Both the position numbers and the translations under genes were made by a program. A stretch of DNA of 64,000 nucleotides from contig NZ_CP051293.1 of the NCBI RefSeq assembly GCF_013170805.1, forward strand, positions 1,804,001-1,868,000, read 5' to 3'. The notes under the pieces were generated by a model. It was not told the origin of the DNA. It did no database searches and was given only the letters and a program-made list of their open reading frames with translations. Below, piece by piece: positions 1-9,055 of this stretch. Source of the DNA: Mesorhizobium sp. NZP2077. GTDB lineage: Bacteria; Pseudomonadota; Alphaproteobacteria; Rhizobiales; Rhizobiaceae. How positions within the stretch are numbered: the first letter of the stretch is position 1; every line of letters starts with the position of its first letter.

Positions 1-1709
1 TCGCCCATGATCACCGTGTCGGCGCCGAGCCCCTTGAGATGCTCGACCTCGGCATCGGAATGGGCGCGGGCGACGACGTTGATGTTGGGATTGGCGGCGC
101 GCGCCCTGAGCACGATCTGGCCGGCCTCGAAGGCGTTGGGGATGGCGAGGATCAGCCGCCTGGCGCCTTCGGGATTGGCGGCGGCGAACACTTCGGCGTT
201 GGCCGCATTGCCGGCGACGGTCTCGACGCCGTCGGCTTTCAGCTTGACCAGTGTCTTGTCGGCGTCCTCAATGACGAGGAAGGGCATTGCGGCGTCTTTC
301 AGCGCGACGCCGACCAGACCGCCGACACGGCCGTAGCCGATCAGGATGGCATGACCGGTGAGTGCCGTCTTTGGCGGCGGGCCGTCTTCCGCCTTGGCTG
401 TTGCCACGACCGAGGCGACTTGGCCCGGTTCCGTCGCCGGGCCGACCGGCTTGGCGTCCGCCGGCGGGGCCGTCCTGGCGGCGCGCGCTTCAAGCCATGG
501 TTTCATCCAGTCGAGGGCCAGGAACATCAGCGGGTTGAGCACGATCGACAGGATGGCGCCGGCAAGGATCAGGTCGCGGCCCTGTTCGGGCAGAAGTTTC
601 AACCCGACGCCGAGTTCGGCCAGGATGAAGGAGAATTCGCCGATCTGGGCAAGGCTGGCTGAAATCATCAAGGCCGTTGCCAGGGGATAGCCGAAGGCGA
701 CGACGATGACGAAGGCGGCCAACGACTTGCCGATGACGATAATGGCTAGCGTCGCCAGGATCGGCAGGCCGTTGCTGAACAGGCTGAACGGGTCGAACAG
801 CATGCCGACGGAGACGAAGAACAGCACCGAAAAGGCATCGCGCAAAGGCAGCGACTCTTCCGCCGCGCGGTGGCTGAGCTCGGATTCGCTCATGATCATG
901 CCGGCGAAGAAGGCGCCGAGCGCCAGCGAGACGCCAAACAGTTTTGCCGCGCCGAAGGCGACGCCGAGCGCGATCGCCAGCACCGCCAGCCGGAACAGTT
1001 CGCGCGACCCGGTATGGGCGACGTAATGCAGGATCCAGGGGATGACCCGGCGGCCGACCACCAGCATGACGACGACGAAGGCGGCGACCTTGGCCAGCGT
1101 AATGCCAACGACGCCCCAGATGCCGTAGCTGGCCGGCAGCGACAGCAGGCCGCTCGAGTGCACATCCGCCTGCTCTTGGCCGCCGAGCACGCCGGCAAGG
1201 GCCGGCAAAAGCACCAGCGCCAGCACCATGGCGAGGTCCTCGACGATCAGCCAGCCGACGGCGATACGGCCGCGTTCGGTCTCGATCAGGCGGCGTTCCT
1301 GAAGCGCGCGAAGCAGCACCACGGTCGAGGCGACCGACAGCGCCAGGCCGAACACCAGACCGGCGCCCATCGACCAGCCGAGCATCCAGGCAAGCCCGGC
1401 GCCGAGCGCCGTGGCAAAACCGATCTGGACGATGGCGCCGGGCACGGCGATGGCCCGGACCGACAGCAGGTCCTTCAACGAGAAGTGGAGGCCGACGCCG
1501 AACATCAGCAGGATGACGCCGATTTCGGCCAGCTCGTTGGCAAGGCCGGCATCGGCGACGAAGCCGGGTGTGTTCGGCCCGACCAGCACGCCGGCTACGA
1601 GGTAACCGACCAGCGGTGGGATGCGGAAGCGATTGGCGAGAGCGCCGAAGACGAAAGCCAGCCCCAGACCGGCGACGATGGTGGCGATAAGGGGCGTGTC
1701 ATGCGGCAT
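1..1709 (-). CDS. ybaL: Kef/YbaL-type monovalent cation:proton antiporter, 3' end outside the window
   Basis: Starts MPHDTPLIATIVAGLGLAFV, typical of YbaL. About 569 codons are present and the C-terminus is missing. The first ~400 residues are a run of hydrophobic segments forming a CPA2 Na+/H+ exchanger domain. From about residue 453 a TrkA-N (RCK) domain begins with the Rossmann glycine motif GYGRVGG, the nucleotide-binding regulatory module of Kef-type K+ efflux systems. It should act in the inner membrane as a K+/H+ antiporter gated by a soluble nucleotide or glutathione adduct; which ligand cannot be read from the sequence. A Pro/Ala-rich linker joins the two domains. It is transcribed away from the cys operon. 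Confidence 0.9.
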   Translation of the reverse strand, partial: MPHDTPLIATIVAGLGLAFVFGALANRFRIPPLVGYLVAGVLVGPNTPGFVADAGLANELAEIGVILLMFGVGLHFSLKDLLSVRAIAVPGAIVQIGFATALGAGLAWMLGWSMGAGLVFGLALSVASTVVLLRALQERRLIETERGRIAVGWLIVEDLAMVLALVLLPALAGVLGGQEQADVHSSGLLSLPASYGIWGVVGITLAKVAAFVVVMLVVGRRVIPWILHYVAHTGSRELFRLAVLAIALGVAFGAAKLFGVSLALGAFFAGMIMSESELSHRAAEESLPLRDAFSVLFFVSVGMLFDPFSLFSNGLPILATLAIIVIGKSLAAFVIVVAFGYPLATALMISASLAQIGEFSFILAELGVGLKLLPEQGRDLILAGAILSIVLNPLMFLALDWMKPWLEARAARTAPPADAKPVGPATEPGQVASVVATAKAEDGPPPKTALTGHAILIGYGRVGGLVGVALKDAAMPFLVIEDADKTLVKLKADGVETVAGNAANAEVFAAANPEGARRLILAIPNAFEAGQIVLRARAANPNINVVARAHSDAEVEHLKGLGADTVIMG

Positions 1710-2257
1710 TGTCTATGGAGCGCCTTTCAAGCTGGGGATGTCGGATGTGCGCCGCCCGAAGCCGCCGCCTGTTTTGCAATATGGTGGAAGGGGTGACGGT
1801 GATGCAACCGCAACGGTGCGAAAAGACGACGGTGCGGCGTCAAAATGCTTGACCGGCAGCCAAGATGCCGCTGATCCGCCGCGGTTTCGATTGGGGTAGT
1901 GGTGGTGTGGGAAGGTCTTGCGAAACCGAAATGTTCCAACCGCAAAGGCCGGTCGAACGCCCGTCGGCCGAGTCCCACGATTGAAAGTTGCCGGCTGGCG
2001 ACTTTAATCTACTGGATTGGTAGAAATTAGAAAAAACTGTTTTGCGAAACAAAGGGCAGACGGCTAAAAAGACCTGAAATCAAGGCCCGTTTCAGCGGCT
2101 TGAATCCATCCGCGCCCTGGATGTGGAATATTTTTCTCCTGCCTTTCGCAGTTGCGAAAAAGCGATTGCCTGCCATCACAGGATGCGCGAGTGCTTTGCT
2201 TCTGGTTTTTCGCGCCCGGGCGTAAAACTGCGAACCTGTTCTCGGATTGCACCCGTC
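1710..2257. other. 548-bp divergent intergenic region between ybaL and cysG
   Basis: No convincing gene. The cysG frame stays open upstream for 45 codons, but that peptide has no recognisable feature and the conserved protein begins at the ATG at 2258. The region is more AT-rich around 2001-2045 and carries the small dyad listed separately. It must hold promoters for both ybaL (leftward) and the sulfate assimilation operon (rightward), which leaves a leader of roughly 200 nt for cysG. I saw no riboswitch that I could name. Confidence 0.6.
2006..2029. promoter_or_regulatory. Candidate operator of the cys operon (CTAC-N7-GTAG dyad)
   Basis: An AT-rich stretch contains CTAC (2009-2012) and GTAG (2020-2023) separated by 7 nt, flanked by A/T runs. 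Rrf2-family regulators of cysteine and Fe-S metabolism bind short dyads of this general shape, and the site is the only AT-rich dyad in the divergent region ahead of cysG. The assignment to an Rrf2-type cysteine regulator is inference; no regulator gene is nearby. Confidence 0.35.
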
Positions 2258-3709
2258 ATGCCGCATATCGTGCCCAAGCTCAACGCCTTTCCCGTCTTCG
2301 TGCGGGTCGAGGGCGAAGCCGTGGCCATCGTCGGCGGCGGCGATGAGGCATTGGCCAAGGCGCGGCTGATCGGACAGTCGAGCGCGGTGCTGCGCATCAT
2401 TGCCGAAGATGCCGAACCGGAGCTGCTTGCCTTCATCGCCCAGTGCGGCGCCAGCCATGTCGCGGCGACCTATGATGCCTCACAGCTCGAAGGCGCGGTC
2501 ATGGTGTTTGCCGCCAGCGGCGACGAGACGCTCGACCGCCGCGTTGCCGCGGACGCGCGCAAACTGGGCATTCCGGTCAATGCCGTCGACCGGCCGGAGC
2601 TGTGCGATTTCTTCACCCCGGCGCTGGTCAACCGCGCGCCGGTCGCCATTGCCATCGGGACTGAAGGCGCTGGCCCGGTGCTTGCCCAGATGCTGCGCAG
2701 CCGCATCGATCAGATGCTGTCGCCGTCGCTTGGATCGCTGGCAACGCTTGCCGCCTCATTGCGAGGCGCGGCCGAAAAAGTGCTGCCGAAAGGCAATTCC
2801 CGCCGCCGCTTCTGGAGCAGTTTTTTCCAGGGTACGCCAGCGCACGCCGTGGAAGCCGGCCAGCTGTCTCAGGCGCGTGATGCCGCCGTGGATCTTCTGC
2901 TGTCGAACGCACCCGTTGCAGGCCACATCGCCCTGGTCGGCGCCGGTCCTGGCGCCGAGGATCTTCTGACCCTTCGTGCCCATCGCCTGCTGATGGAAGC
3001 CGATGTCATCGTCCATGACGCGCTGGTGCCGGAGGCGGTCGTCGCCATGGGTCGCCGCGATGCCGAGCGCCTTCCAGTCGGCAAACGCAAGGGCTGCCAC
3101 ACCAAGAGCCAGGCCGAGATCAATGCGCTGCTAGTCGAGCTTGGCCGACAGGGCAAGCGCGTGGTGCGGCTGAAGTCGGGCGATCCGCTGGTGTTCGGCC
3201 GCGCCGGCGAGGAAATGGCGGTACTGCGCGAAGCCGGCATCGCCTATGAGGTGGTTCCGGGCGTCACCGCGGCCTTTGCCGCCGCCGCCGATTTCGAGCT
3301 GCCGCTGACCTTGCGCGGCGTGTCGTCGTCTATGGTGTTCACCACCGGCCACGACCTCAAGGGCAATTCATTGCCCGACTGGGCGAAGCTCGCCATTTCC
3401 GGTGCCACCGTCGCCGTCTATATGGGCCGCTCGGTCGCCGCCGAAGTTGCCGGCCGGCTGATCGAAGCCGGCCTGTCGCCGGACACGGCGGTCGCCGTGG
3501 TCGAGAATGCCAGCCTGGCCAACCGGCGCCGTTTCCACGGCACGCTGGCCGACCTGCCGTCGCTGGAAGCGCGCGTTGATCTTTACGGGCCGGTCATGAC
3601 CATCATCGGCGACGCGGTTGCCGGCGCCAATTTTGAACGGTCCGAGCCGCTCGCGGCATATAGGCATGAAAGCGCCGCCAACGCGGCAGCAGTAGAGGTC
3701 GAAGAATGA
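2258..3709 (+). CDS. cysG: Siroheme synthase CysG (trifunctional)
   Basis: 483 residues. The N-terminal ~150 residues carry the NAD-binding dehydrogenase/ferrochelatase module (glycine motif AIVGGGDEALAKARL); the C-terminal ~260 residues are the SAM-dependent uroporphyrinogen III methyltransferase (LVGAGPGAEDLLTLRA, KSGDPLVFGRAGEE, VVPGVTAAFAAAA). It converts uroporphyrinogen III through precorrin-2 and sirohydrochlorin to siroheme, the cofactor of the sulfite reductase two genes downstream. The start at MPHIVPKL is chosen because the family begins there; the frame is open further upstream but without conserved sequence. Its TGA overlaps the ATG of the next gene (ATGA), so the two are translationally coupled. 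First gene of the sulfate reduction operon. Confidence 0.95.
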   Translation: MPHIVPKLNAFPVFVRVEGEAVAIVGGGDEALAKARLIGQSSAVLRIIAEDAEPELLAFIAQCGASHVAATYDASQLEGAVMVFAASGDETLDRRVAADARKLGIPVNAVDRPELCDFFTPALVNRAPVAIAIGTEGAGPVLAQMLRSRIDQMLSPSLGSLATLAASLRGAAEKVLPKGNSRRRFWSSFFQGTPAHAVEAGQLSQARDAAVDLLLSNAPVAGHIALVGAGPGAEDLLTLRAHRLLMEADVIVHDALVPEAVVAMGRRDAERLPVGKRKGCHTKSQAEINALLVELGRQGKRVVRLKSGDPLVFGRAGEEMAVLREAGIAYEVVPGVTAAFAAAADFELPLTLRGVSSSMVFTTGHDLKGNSLPDWAKLAISGATVAVYMGRSVAAEVAGRLIEAGLSPDTAVAVVENASLANRRRFHGTLADLPSLEARVDLYGPVMTIIGDAVAGANFERSEPLAAYRHESAANAAAVEVEE

Positions 3710-3999
3710 AGATATTGACCGCCAACCGCCTGACCGATGGCATAGCCGTCTGGTATGCCGACGGCGGCTGGGCCGAGACCGTCGACCACGCCGACCTTGC
3801 GCATGACAAGGCGGCCGAGGACCGCCTGGAAGCAATCGGCGCCAATGCCTATGCCGACAATGAGGTGGTCGACGTCAATCTGATCGACGCGGACGTCGTC
3901 GACGGCGTTGTCGAGCCGGTGCGGTTGCGCGAAAAGATCCGCGCCGCCGGCCCGACCATCCGCGGCGATCTCGGCAAGCAGGCCGAGCGGGCGGCGTAG
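3706..3999 (+). CDS. DUF2849 family protein of the sulfate assimilation operon
   Basis: 97 residues, acidic, no signal peptide or membrane segment. It matches the small DUF2849 proteins that sit between cysG and the sulfite reductase gene in rhizobia (start MKILTANRLTDGIAVWY). The first ATG overlaps the cysG stop, and cysI begins 45 nt downstream. Biochemical function is unknown; the fixed position suggests an accessory role in sulfite reduction, perhaps with the reductase itself, but that is inference from context only. Confidence 0.85.
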   Translation: MKILTANRLTDGIAVWYADGGWAETVDHADLAHDKAAEDRLEAIGANAYADNEVVDVNLIDADVVDGVVEPVRLREKIRAAGPTIRGDLGKQAERAA

Positions 4000-4044
4000 C
4001 CAGGATTTGAGTGAAACGGGCGGACGCGCCCTGAAAGACGAAGC

Positions 4045-5715
4045 ATGTACCGTTACGATGAGTTCGACCACGATTTTGTCCAGGCCCGCGTCGCCGAGTT
4101 CAGCGATCAGGTCGAGCGCCGGCTGTCCGGCGAGATCACCGAGGACCAGTTCCGGCCGCTCAGGCTGATGAACGGCGTCTACCTGCAACTGCACGCCTAC
4201 ATGCTGCGCATCGCGGTGCCCTATGGCACGTTGAGCGGCAAGCAGCTGCGCATGCTCGGCCACATCGCCCGCAAATACGACAAGGGCTACGGCCATTTCA
4301 CCACGCGCCAGAACATCCAGTTCAACTGGCCGGCGCTGTCGGACATTCCGGCGATCCTCGCCGATCTGGCCAGCGTCGAGATGCACGCCATCCAGACCAG
4401 CGGCAATTGCATCCGCAACGTCACCGCTGACCACTTTGCCGGTGCTGCCGCCGATGAGGTCGCCGATCCGCGCCCCTATGCGGAAATCCTGCGGCAATGG
4501 TCTTCGGTGCATCCGGAATTCTCGTTCCTGCCCAGAAAATTCAAGATCGCGGTGACAGGGGCGGAGCGCGACCGCGCCGCCATCCAGACGCATGATATCG
4601 GCCTTCATGTGAAGAAGAACGCCGCCGGCGAACTTGGTTTCGTCGTCTATATCGGTGGCGGCCAGGGCCGCACGCCGATGGTAGCCAAGAAGATCCGCGA
4701 TTTCCTGCCGGAAGCCGACCTTCTGTCCTACTGCACGGCGATCCTGCGCGTTTACAACCTCTATGGCCGCCGCGACAACAAGTACAAGGCGCGCATCAAG
4801 ATCCTGGTGCATGAGACCGGGGTCGAGGAAATAATCCGCCAGGTCGAGGCCGAGTGGCAGGAGTTGAAGGACGCCGAACTGAAGCTGCCGGATGCCGACA
4901 TCCGTGCCATCGAGGCCTATTTCGCGCCGCCGGCGCTCACTGAGCGACCGGAAGGCGATCAGGCGGTCAAGCTGGCGCGCCTCGATTCCAAGGGCTTCTC
5001 GGAGTGGCTCGACCAGAATGTGGTGACGCACCGCCATCCCGACTATGCGGCGGTGACGATCTCGCTCAAGGGCATCGGCGAGGTGCCGGGCGATGCTTCG
5101 GACAGCCAGATGGAAGCGGTGGCCGACATCGCCGAGAAATACGCCTTCGACGAGCTGCGCGTCAGCCATGAGCAGAACCTGATCCTGCCGCATGTGGCGC
5201 GCGCCGATCTCAAGGCGGTCTACGACGCGCTGGTCGACATCGGGCTGGCGACGGCCAACTCCAATTTGATATCGGACATCATCGCGTGCCCGGGCCTCGA
5301 CTATTGCGCGCTGGCCACCGCACGCTCGATCCCGATCGCGCAGGAAATCTCGCAACGCTTCGCCTCGCTTGAGCGGCAACGCGAAATCGGCGAGTTGAAG
5401 CTGAAGATCTCCGGCTGCATCAATGCCTGCGGTCACCACCATGTCGGCCATATCGGCATACTCGGCGTCGAGAAGAAGGGCTCCGAGCTCTATCAGGTGA
5501 CGCTGGGCGGCTCGGCCGACGAGAACACGTCGGTCGGCGAGATCATCGGCCGCGGCTTCTCGTCGGAGGAGATCACCGACGCCATCGAGCAGATCGTCGA
5601 GACCTATCTCGGCCTTCGGCTCAACCCCAGTGAAAGATTCATCGACGCCTACCGCCGTGTCGGTCCCGCGCCGTTCAAGGAGGCGCTCTATGCTGGCGAA
5701 ACCAAGGCCGCTTGA
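4045..5715 (+). CDS. cysI: Assimilatory sulfite reductase, siroheme/4Fe-4S haemoprotein (CysI-type nitrite/sulfite reductase)
   Basis: 556 residues with the duplicated ferredoxin-like plus catalytic repeats of the nitrite/sulfite reductase family. The four cysteines that hold the [4Fe-4S] cluster coupled to siroheme are visible: C415 and C421 in CPGLDYC, C458 and C462 in GCINACGHHH. An early siroheme-contact segment TSGNCIRNVT is also present. The family includes nitrite reductases, but placement between cysG and cysH supports reduction of sulfite to sulfide. No cysJ flavoprotein is nearby, so the electron donor (ferredoxin or a separate flavoprotein) is not evident. The 3' end overlaps cysH by 26 nt. 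Confidence 0.93.
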   Translation: MYRYDEFDHDFVQARVAEFSDQVERRLSGEITEDQFRPLRLMNGVYLQLHAYMLRIAVPYGTLSGKQLRMLGHIARKYDKGYGHFTTRQNIQFNWPALSDIPAILADLASVEMHAIQTSGNCIRNVTADHFAGAAADEVADPRPYAEILRQWSSVHPEFSFLPRKFKIAVTGAERDRAAIQTHDIGLHVKKNAAGELGFVVYIGGGQGRTPMVAKKIRDFLPEADLLSYCTAILRVYNLYGRRDNKYKARIKILVHETGVEEIIRQVEAEWQELKDAELKLPDADIRAIEAYFAPPALTERPEGDQAVKLARLDSKGFSEWLDQNVVTHRHPDYAAVTISLKGIGEVPGDASDSQMEAVADIAEKYAFDELRVSHEQNLILPHVARADLKAVYDALVDIGLATANSNLISDIIACPGLDYCALATARSIPIAQEISQRFASLERQREIGELKLKISGCINACGHHHVGHIGILGVEKKGSELYQVTLGGSADENTSVGEIIGRGFSSEEITDAIEQIVETYLGLRLNPSERFIDAYRRVGPAPFKEALYAGETKAA

Positions 5716-6454
5716 CCGTATCGTCGACGTCGATGATGGCGCCGCCGCCAAGGCAGCGGGGCTTGATGCGCTCTATGGCCATCTGAAGCCGCTCGAGATC
5801 ATCGAACGCGCGGCGCGCGACCTGTTTCACGACGAGATCGCCGCCGTGTCTTCCTTCGGCGCGGATTCGGCGGTGCTGCTGCACATGATCGCCGAGATCG
5901 ACCGCACCCTGCCGGTCATCTTCCTCGACACCGGCAAGCATTTCGAGGAGACGCTCGGCTATCGGGACGCGCTCGTCGCCGATTTCGGGCTGACCAACAT
6001 CAGCGTGATCAAGCCTGAGGAGGCGGCGCTCGAGCGGATCGACCCGACGGGCAATCTGCACCAGAGCAACACCGATGCCTGCTGCGACGTGCGCAAGGTC
6101 GAGCCGCTGGCGCGTGGGGTTGCACCGTTCCGGGCCTGGTTGACCGGGCGCAAGCGCTTCCAGGCCTCGACGCGGGCAGCACTGCCGGTGTTCGAGGCGG
6201 TCGGCGCGCGCATCCGCATCAATCCGCTGGCGCATTGGACGACCTCGGACCAGGCCGACTACATGCGCGCCCATGCGCTGCGCGAAAATCCGCTCGTCGC
6301 CTATGGCTATCTGTCGATCGGCTGTTTCCCGTGCACGCAGCCGGTGCAGCCGGGCGAGGACGCACGCAGCGGCCGCTGGGCCGGTCATGCCAAGACCGAG
6401 TGCGGCATTCACCTGTCGGGGCTCGAAGTGTCGCTGACCGACGCATCCCTTTAG
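5690..6454 (+). CDS. cysH: Phosphoadenylyl/adenylyl-sulfate reductase CysH
   Basis: 254 residues. PAPS/APS reductase fold with the P-loop-like SSFGADSAVLLHM and the C-terminal catalytic KTECGIH (C238). Extra cysteine pairs C131-C132 and C212/C215 (GCFPC) mark the Fe-S cluster-containing, APS-type bacterial enzyme, so adenylyl sulfate is the more likely substrate than PAPS. It releases sulfite for CysI. The start at 5690 lies inside cysI, preceded by AAGGAGG, giving a 26-nt overlap and probable coupling. The TAG stop is the first bases of an inserted palindromic repeat. Confidence 0.95.
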   Translation: MLAKPRPLDRIVDVDDGAAAKAAGLDALYGHLKPLEIIERAARDLFHDEIAAVSSFGADSAVLLHMIAEIDRTLPVIFLDTGKHFEETLGYRDALVADFGLTNISVIKPEEAALERIDPTGNLHQSNTDACCDVRKVEPLARGVAPFRAWLTGRKRFQASTRAALPVFEAVGARIRINPLAHWTTSDQADYMRAHALRENPLVAYGYLSIGCFPCTQPVQPGEDARSGRWAGHAKTECGIHLSGLEVSLTDASL

Positions 6455-6596
6455 GATGTGCTGATATTCAGGTGAGGCCGGCCTGCAAACGGCAGCTTCC
6501 TGCGCTTCCGGTGCTCACGTACTTCAAGTACGCTCCGCTCCGGTTCTCGGAAGCCGCCATTTTCGGCGCAGCCTGACCTGAATCTCAACACATCCT
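6453..6596. repeat. 144-bp palindromic MITE-like repeat with 26-bp terminal inverted repeats
   Basis: The left end AGGATGTGCTGATATTCAGG and the reverse complement of the right end AGGATGTGTTGAGATTCAGG match at 23 of 26 positions over the full arms. The interior holds a second, nested dyad around CGTACTTCAAGTACG. The structure looks like a miniature palindromic element of the kind dispersed through rhizobial genomes. It lies between cysH and the DUF934 gene, overlaps the cysH stop codon, and would form a large hairpin in the operon mRNA. Confidence 0.75.
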
Positions 6597-6626
6597 TGGC
6601 TCGTTTGAATATTTAGGAACTTTTTG

Positions 6627-7160
6627 ATGACCGAGACGACGACACCGGAGACCCGGCTCTGGACCCCCGAGGGGTTTCGCGACGATGAGTGGGCTCATGC
6701 CGAAAGTGCGGACGCGCTTTCCGGCAATGGCCGCTTCATCCTGCCGCTGCAGGCGTTCCTCGACCTCGACCCGGAGGTGCGCAGGTCCGCCAAAGAGCGG
6801 CTCGGCGTGGTGCTGCAGCCCGGCGACCAGCTCGAGAAGATAGCAGACCTGCTCGACCAGCTGTCGCTGGTGGCGCTGGTTTTCCCGGCCTTCAGCGACG
6901 GCCGCTCCTTCTCCAAGGCTGAACTGCTGCGCAGCCGCTATCATTTCGAAGGTGCCGTTCGCGCCACCGGCCAGGTGCTGGTCGACCCGTTGCCGCATAT
7001 GCTGCGGCTGGGCTTCGATGAGTTCGAGATTTCCAACCCGGTGCTGTTGAAGCGCCTGGAGGAGGGCCACACCGGCGGGTTGGGGCTCTACTACCAGCCG
7101 ACCGCCGTGCCGGAGCCAAACGGTCCCAAATATTCCTGGCGGCGCGTTCGCAACAGCTGA
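6627..7160 (+). CDS. DUF934 family protein (sulfate assimilation accessory)
   Basis: 177 residues. The diagnostic segment AFSDGRSFSKAELLRSRYHF near residue 92 identifies DUF934, a cytosolic family found downstream of cysI/cysH in proteobacteria and often labelled an oxidoreductase without direct proof. ATG at 6627 is preceded by AGGAAC; an adjacent TTG at 6624 is possible. It is separated from cysH by the palindromic repeat, so it may still be in the same transcript, with reduced expression. Function in sulfite reduction is inferred from gene order. Confidence 0.88.
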   Translation: MTETTTPETRLWTPEGFRDDEWAHAESADALSGNGRFILPLQAFLDLDPEVRRSAKERLGVVLQPGDQLEKIADLLDQLSLVALVFPAFSDGRSFSKAELLRSRYHFEGAVRATGQVLVDPLPHMLRLGFDEFEISNPVLLKRLEEGHTGGLGLYYQPTAVPEPNGPKYSWRRVRNS

Positions 7161-7256
7161 CGTAGGGGTAATTTCACACATCTTTACATAGGCCGTAATC
7201 GAGCTTTCTCTTGGTCATCCGGACGGAAACATCCGCCGGGTGCGAGGGAGGAAGTC

Positions 7257-8864
7257 ATGGATTTCGACTATGTTATCGCCGGTGGTGGGTCCGCCGGCTG
7301 CACGCTTGCCGCGCGGCTCTCCGAAGATACCTCGAAAACGGTCTGCCTGATCGAAGCCGGCGGCGAGGGCAGGAATCTGCTCATCCGCGCGCCGGCTGGC
7401 ATAATCGCGCTGTTGCCGGGTCGGCCGAAAATCAACAACTGGGCCTTCGAGACGGTGCCGCAGCAAGGCCTTGGCGGCCGCAAGGGCTACCAGCCGCGCG
7501 GCAAGGCGCTGGGCGGTTCCAGCGCCATCAATGCCATGCTCTACACACGCGGCCACCGTGGCGACTATGACGAATGGGCCGAGCTTGGCTGCGACGGCTG
7601 GTCGTGGGACGAGGTGCTGCCTTATTTCCGGCGCGCGGAAGGCAACCAGCGCGGCAGCGACGCTCTGCACGGCGGCGATGGGCCGCTGCGGGTCGGCGAG
7701 CAGCAGGAGCCACGTGCGCTGTCCCAGGCCTTTGTCGAGGCCTGCGGTGAAAACCAGATCCGTCGCAACGATGACTTCAACGGGATCGAGCAGGAAGGCG
7801 CCGGACTTTATCAGGTCACGCAATTCTGGGGCGAACACCGCAATGGCGAGCGCTGTTCGGCGGCAGCCGCCTACCTTCATCCGGCGATGACCCGGCCGAA
7901 CCTGACCGTCATCACCGGAGCGCATGCAACGGGCATCGTGCTGGACGGCAAGCGGGCCACCGGCGTTCGCTACCGCGTGGGCAAGGGCGAAGCCGTCGTG
8001 AAAGCCAGGCGCGAGGTCATCGTCTGCGGTGGCGCCTTCGGTTCGCCTCAGCTCCTGTTGCTGTCGGGCATTGGCCCAGCTGCCGAGCTTGCCATGCATG
8101 GTATTCCAGTCATTCATGAACTGCCCGGTGTTGGCAAGAACCTGCAAGACCACCTCGATTTCATCATGGGCTGGACGTCGAAGGATGCCGATATGATGGG
8201 CATCGGCCTGCGCGGCCTACCTGGCCTCCTGCGGCACATGCTGCGCTGGCGGAAAGATGGCGGCGGTATGATCGCCACGCCCTATGCCGAAGGCGGTGCC
8301 TTCCTCAAGTCCGATTCGGCGATTGAACGGCCCGACCTGCAACTGCATTTCTGCATCGCGATCGTGGATGATCATGGCCGCAAGCTGCATATGGGATATG
8401 GCTTTTCCTGCCACGTCTGCGTGCTGCGGCCGCATTCGCGCGGTGAGGTCGCGCTATCGACGCGTGATCCCTTGGCACCACCGCGCATCGATCCGCGCTT
8501 TCTTTCGGACGAACGCGACGCTGATCTATTGCTCAAAGGGGTCAGGATGATGCGCGGTATCCTGGAGGCGCCGGCGCTGGCCAGATACCGCCACAAGGAA
8601 ATCTACACCGCCGGGGTTTCGAGCGACGCGGAGCTGATGTCCCACATCCGCGCCCGCGCCGACACGATCTATCACCCGGCCGGCACGTGCAAAATGGGCG
8701 TCGACGAGATGGCGGTGGTCGATCCGCAATTGCGGGTTCACGGGCTTGAAGCCTTGCGGGTCGTCGACGCCTCGGTGATGCCGACGCTGATCGGCGGCAA
8801 CACCAATGCACCAACCATCATGATCGCCGAAAAGGCGGCGGACATGATCAAGGCAGTCGCCTGA
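7257..8864 (+). CDS. GMC family FAD-dependent alcohol/choline dehydrogenase
   Basis: 535 residues. The N-terminus has the FAD-binding dinucleotide motif DYVIAGGGSAGCTLAARLSE, then the GMC signature GKALGGSSAINAMLYTRG, a second GMC signature GAFGSPQLLLLSGIG near residue 258, and the C-terminal catalytic region HPAGTCKMG with the histidine-asparagine segment GGNTNAPTIMIAEKAADM. Such enzymes oxidise primary alcohols, polyethylene glycol or choline-like compounds in the cytosol or at the membrane; the substrate cannot be assigned. There is no betaine-aldehyde dehydrogenase next to it, which argues against BetA. ATG preceded by GGGAGGAAG. It appears to be a single-gene unit. Confidence 0.88.
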   Translation: MDFDYVIAGGGSAGCTLAARLSEDTSKTVCLIEAGGEGRNLLIRAPAGIIALLPGRPKINNWAFETVPQQGLGGRKGYQPRGKALGGSSAINAMLYTRGHRGDYDEWAELGCDGWSWDEVLPYFRRAEGNQRGSDALHGGDGPLRVGEQQEPRALSQAFVEACGENQIRRNDDFNGIEQEGAGLYQVTQFWGEHRNGERCSAAAAYLHPAMTRPNLTVITGAHATGIVLDGKRATGVRYRVGKGEAVVKARREVIVCGGAFGSPQLLLLSGIGPAAELAMHGIPVIHELPGVGKNLQDHLDFIMGWTSKDADMMGIGLRGLPGLLRHMLRWRKDGGGMIATPYAEGGAFLKSDSAIERPDLQLHFCIAIVDDHGRKLHMGYGFSCHVCVLRPHSRGEVALSTRDPLAPPRIDPRFLSDERDADLLLKGVRMMRGILEAPALARYRHKEIYTAGVSSDAELMSHIRARADTIYHPAGTCKMGVDEMAVVDPQLRVHGLEALRVVDASVMPTLIGGNTNAPTIMIAEKAADMIKAVA

Positions 8865-8947
8865 CTGCAAGCCTGGTAGAACCAGCGATGCTATTTTTGT
8901 TCGAGGCGAAGCGTCTTGTCACCTCCTTGGTCAGGAATGAAGAAAAC

Positions 8948-8958
8948 TGGTCGTACCA
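8948..8958. promoter_or_regulatory. Candidate GntR/FadR-type (FCD subfamily) operator
   Basis: TGGTCGTACCA is an inverted repeat that fits the TNGTNNNACNA consensus of FCD-type GntR repressors exactly. It sits about 100 bp upstream of the DJ-1/PfpI gene and downstream of the GMC gene. No GntR gene lies in the window, and an 11-bp match can occur by chance. Confidence 0.3.
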
Positions 8959-9055
8959 ATTGTGCGATTTAGACTTTCCCTTTCGCTGGCCTGCCCTTAG
9001 GATAGGTCGATTATTTCGCACTCCGAAATAAATGGCCACAAGGGAGGAACCGGAA

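Noticed and set aside
2123..2257. Upstream extension of cysG by 45 codons
   Set aside because: No conserved sequence in the extension; the family starts at MPHIVPKL.
3583..5751. Long open frame on the minus strand (about 720 codons) across cysI
   Set aside because: It is antisense to a clear sulfite reductase with all four cluster cysteines. High GC in this genome opens long antisense frames; the protein has no domain.
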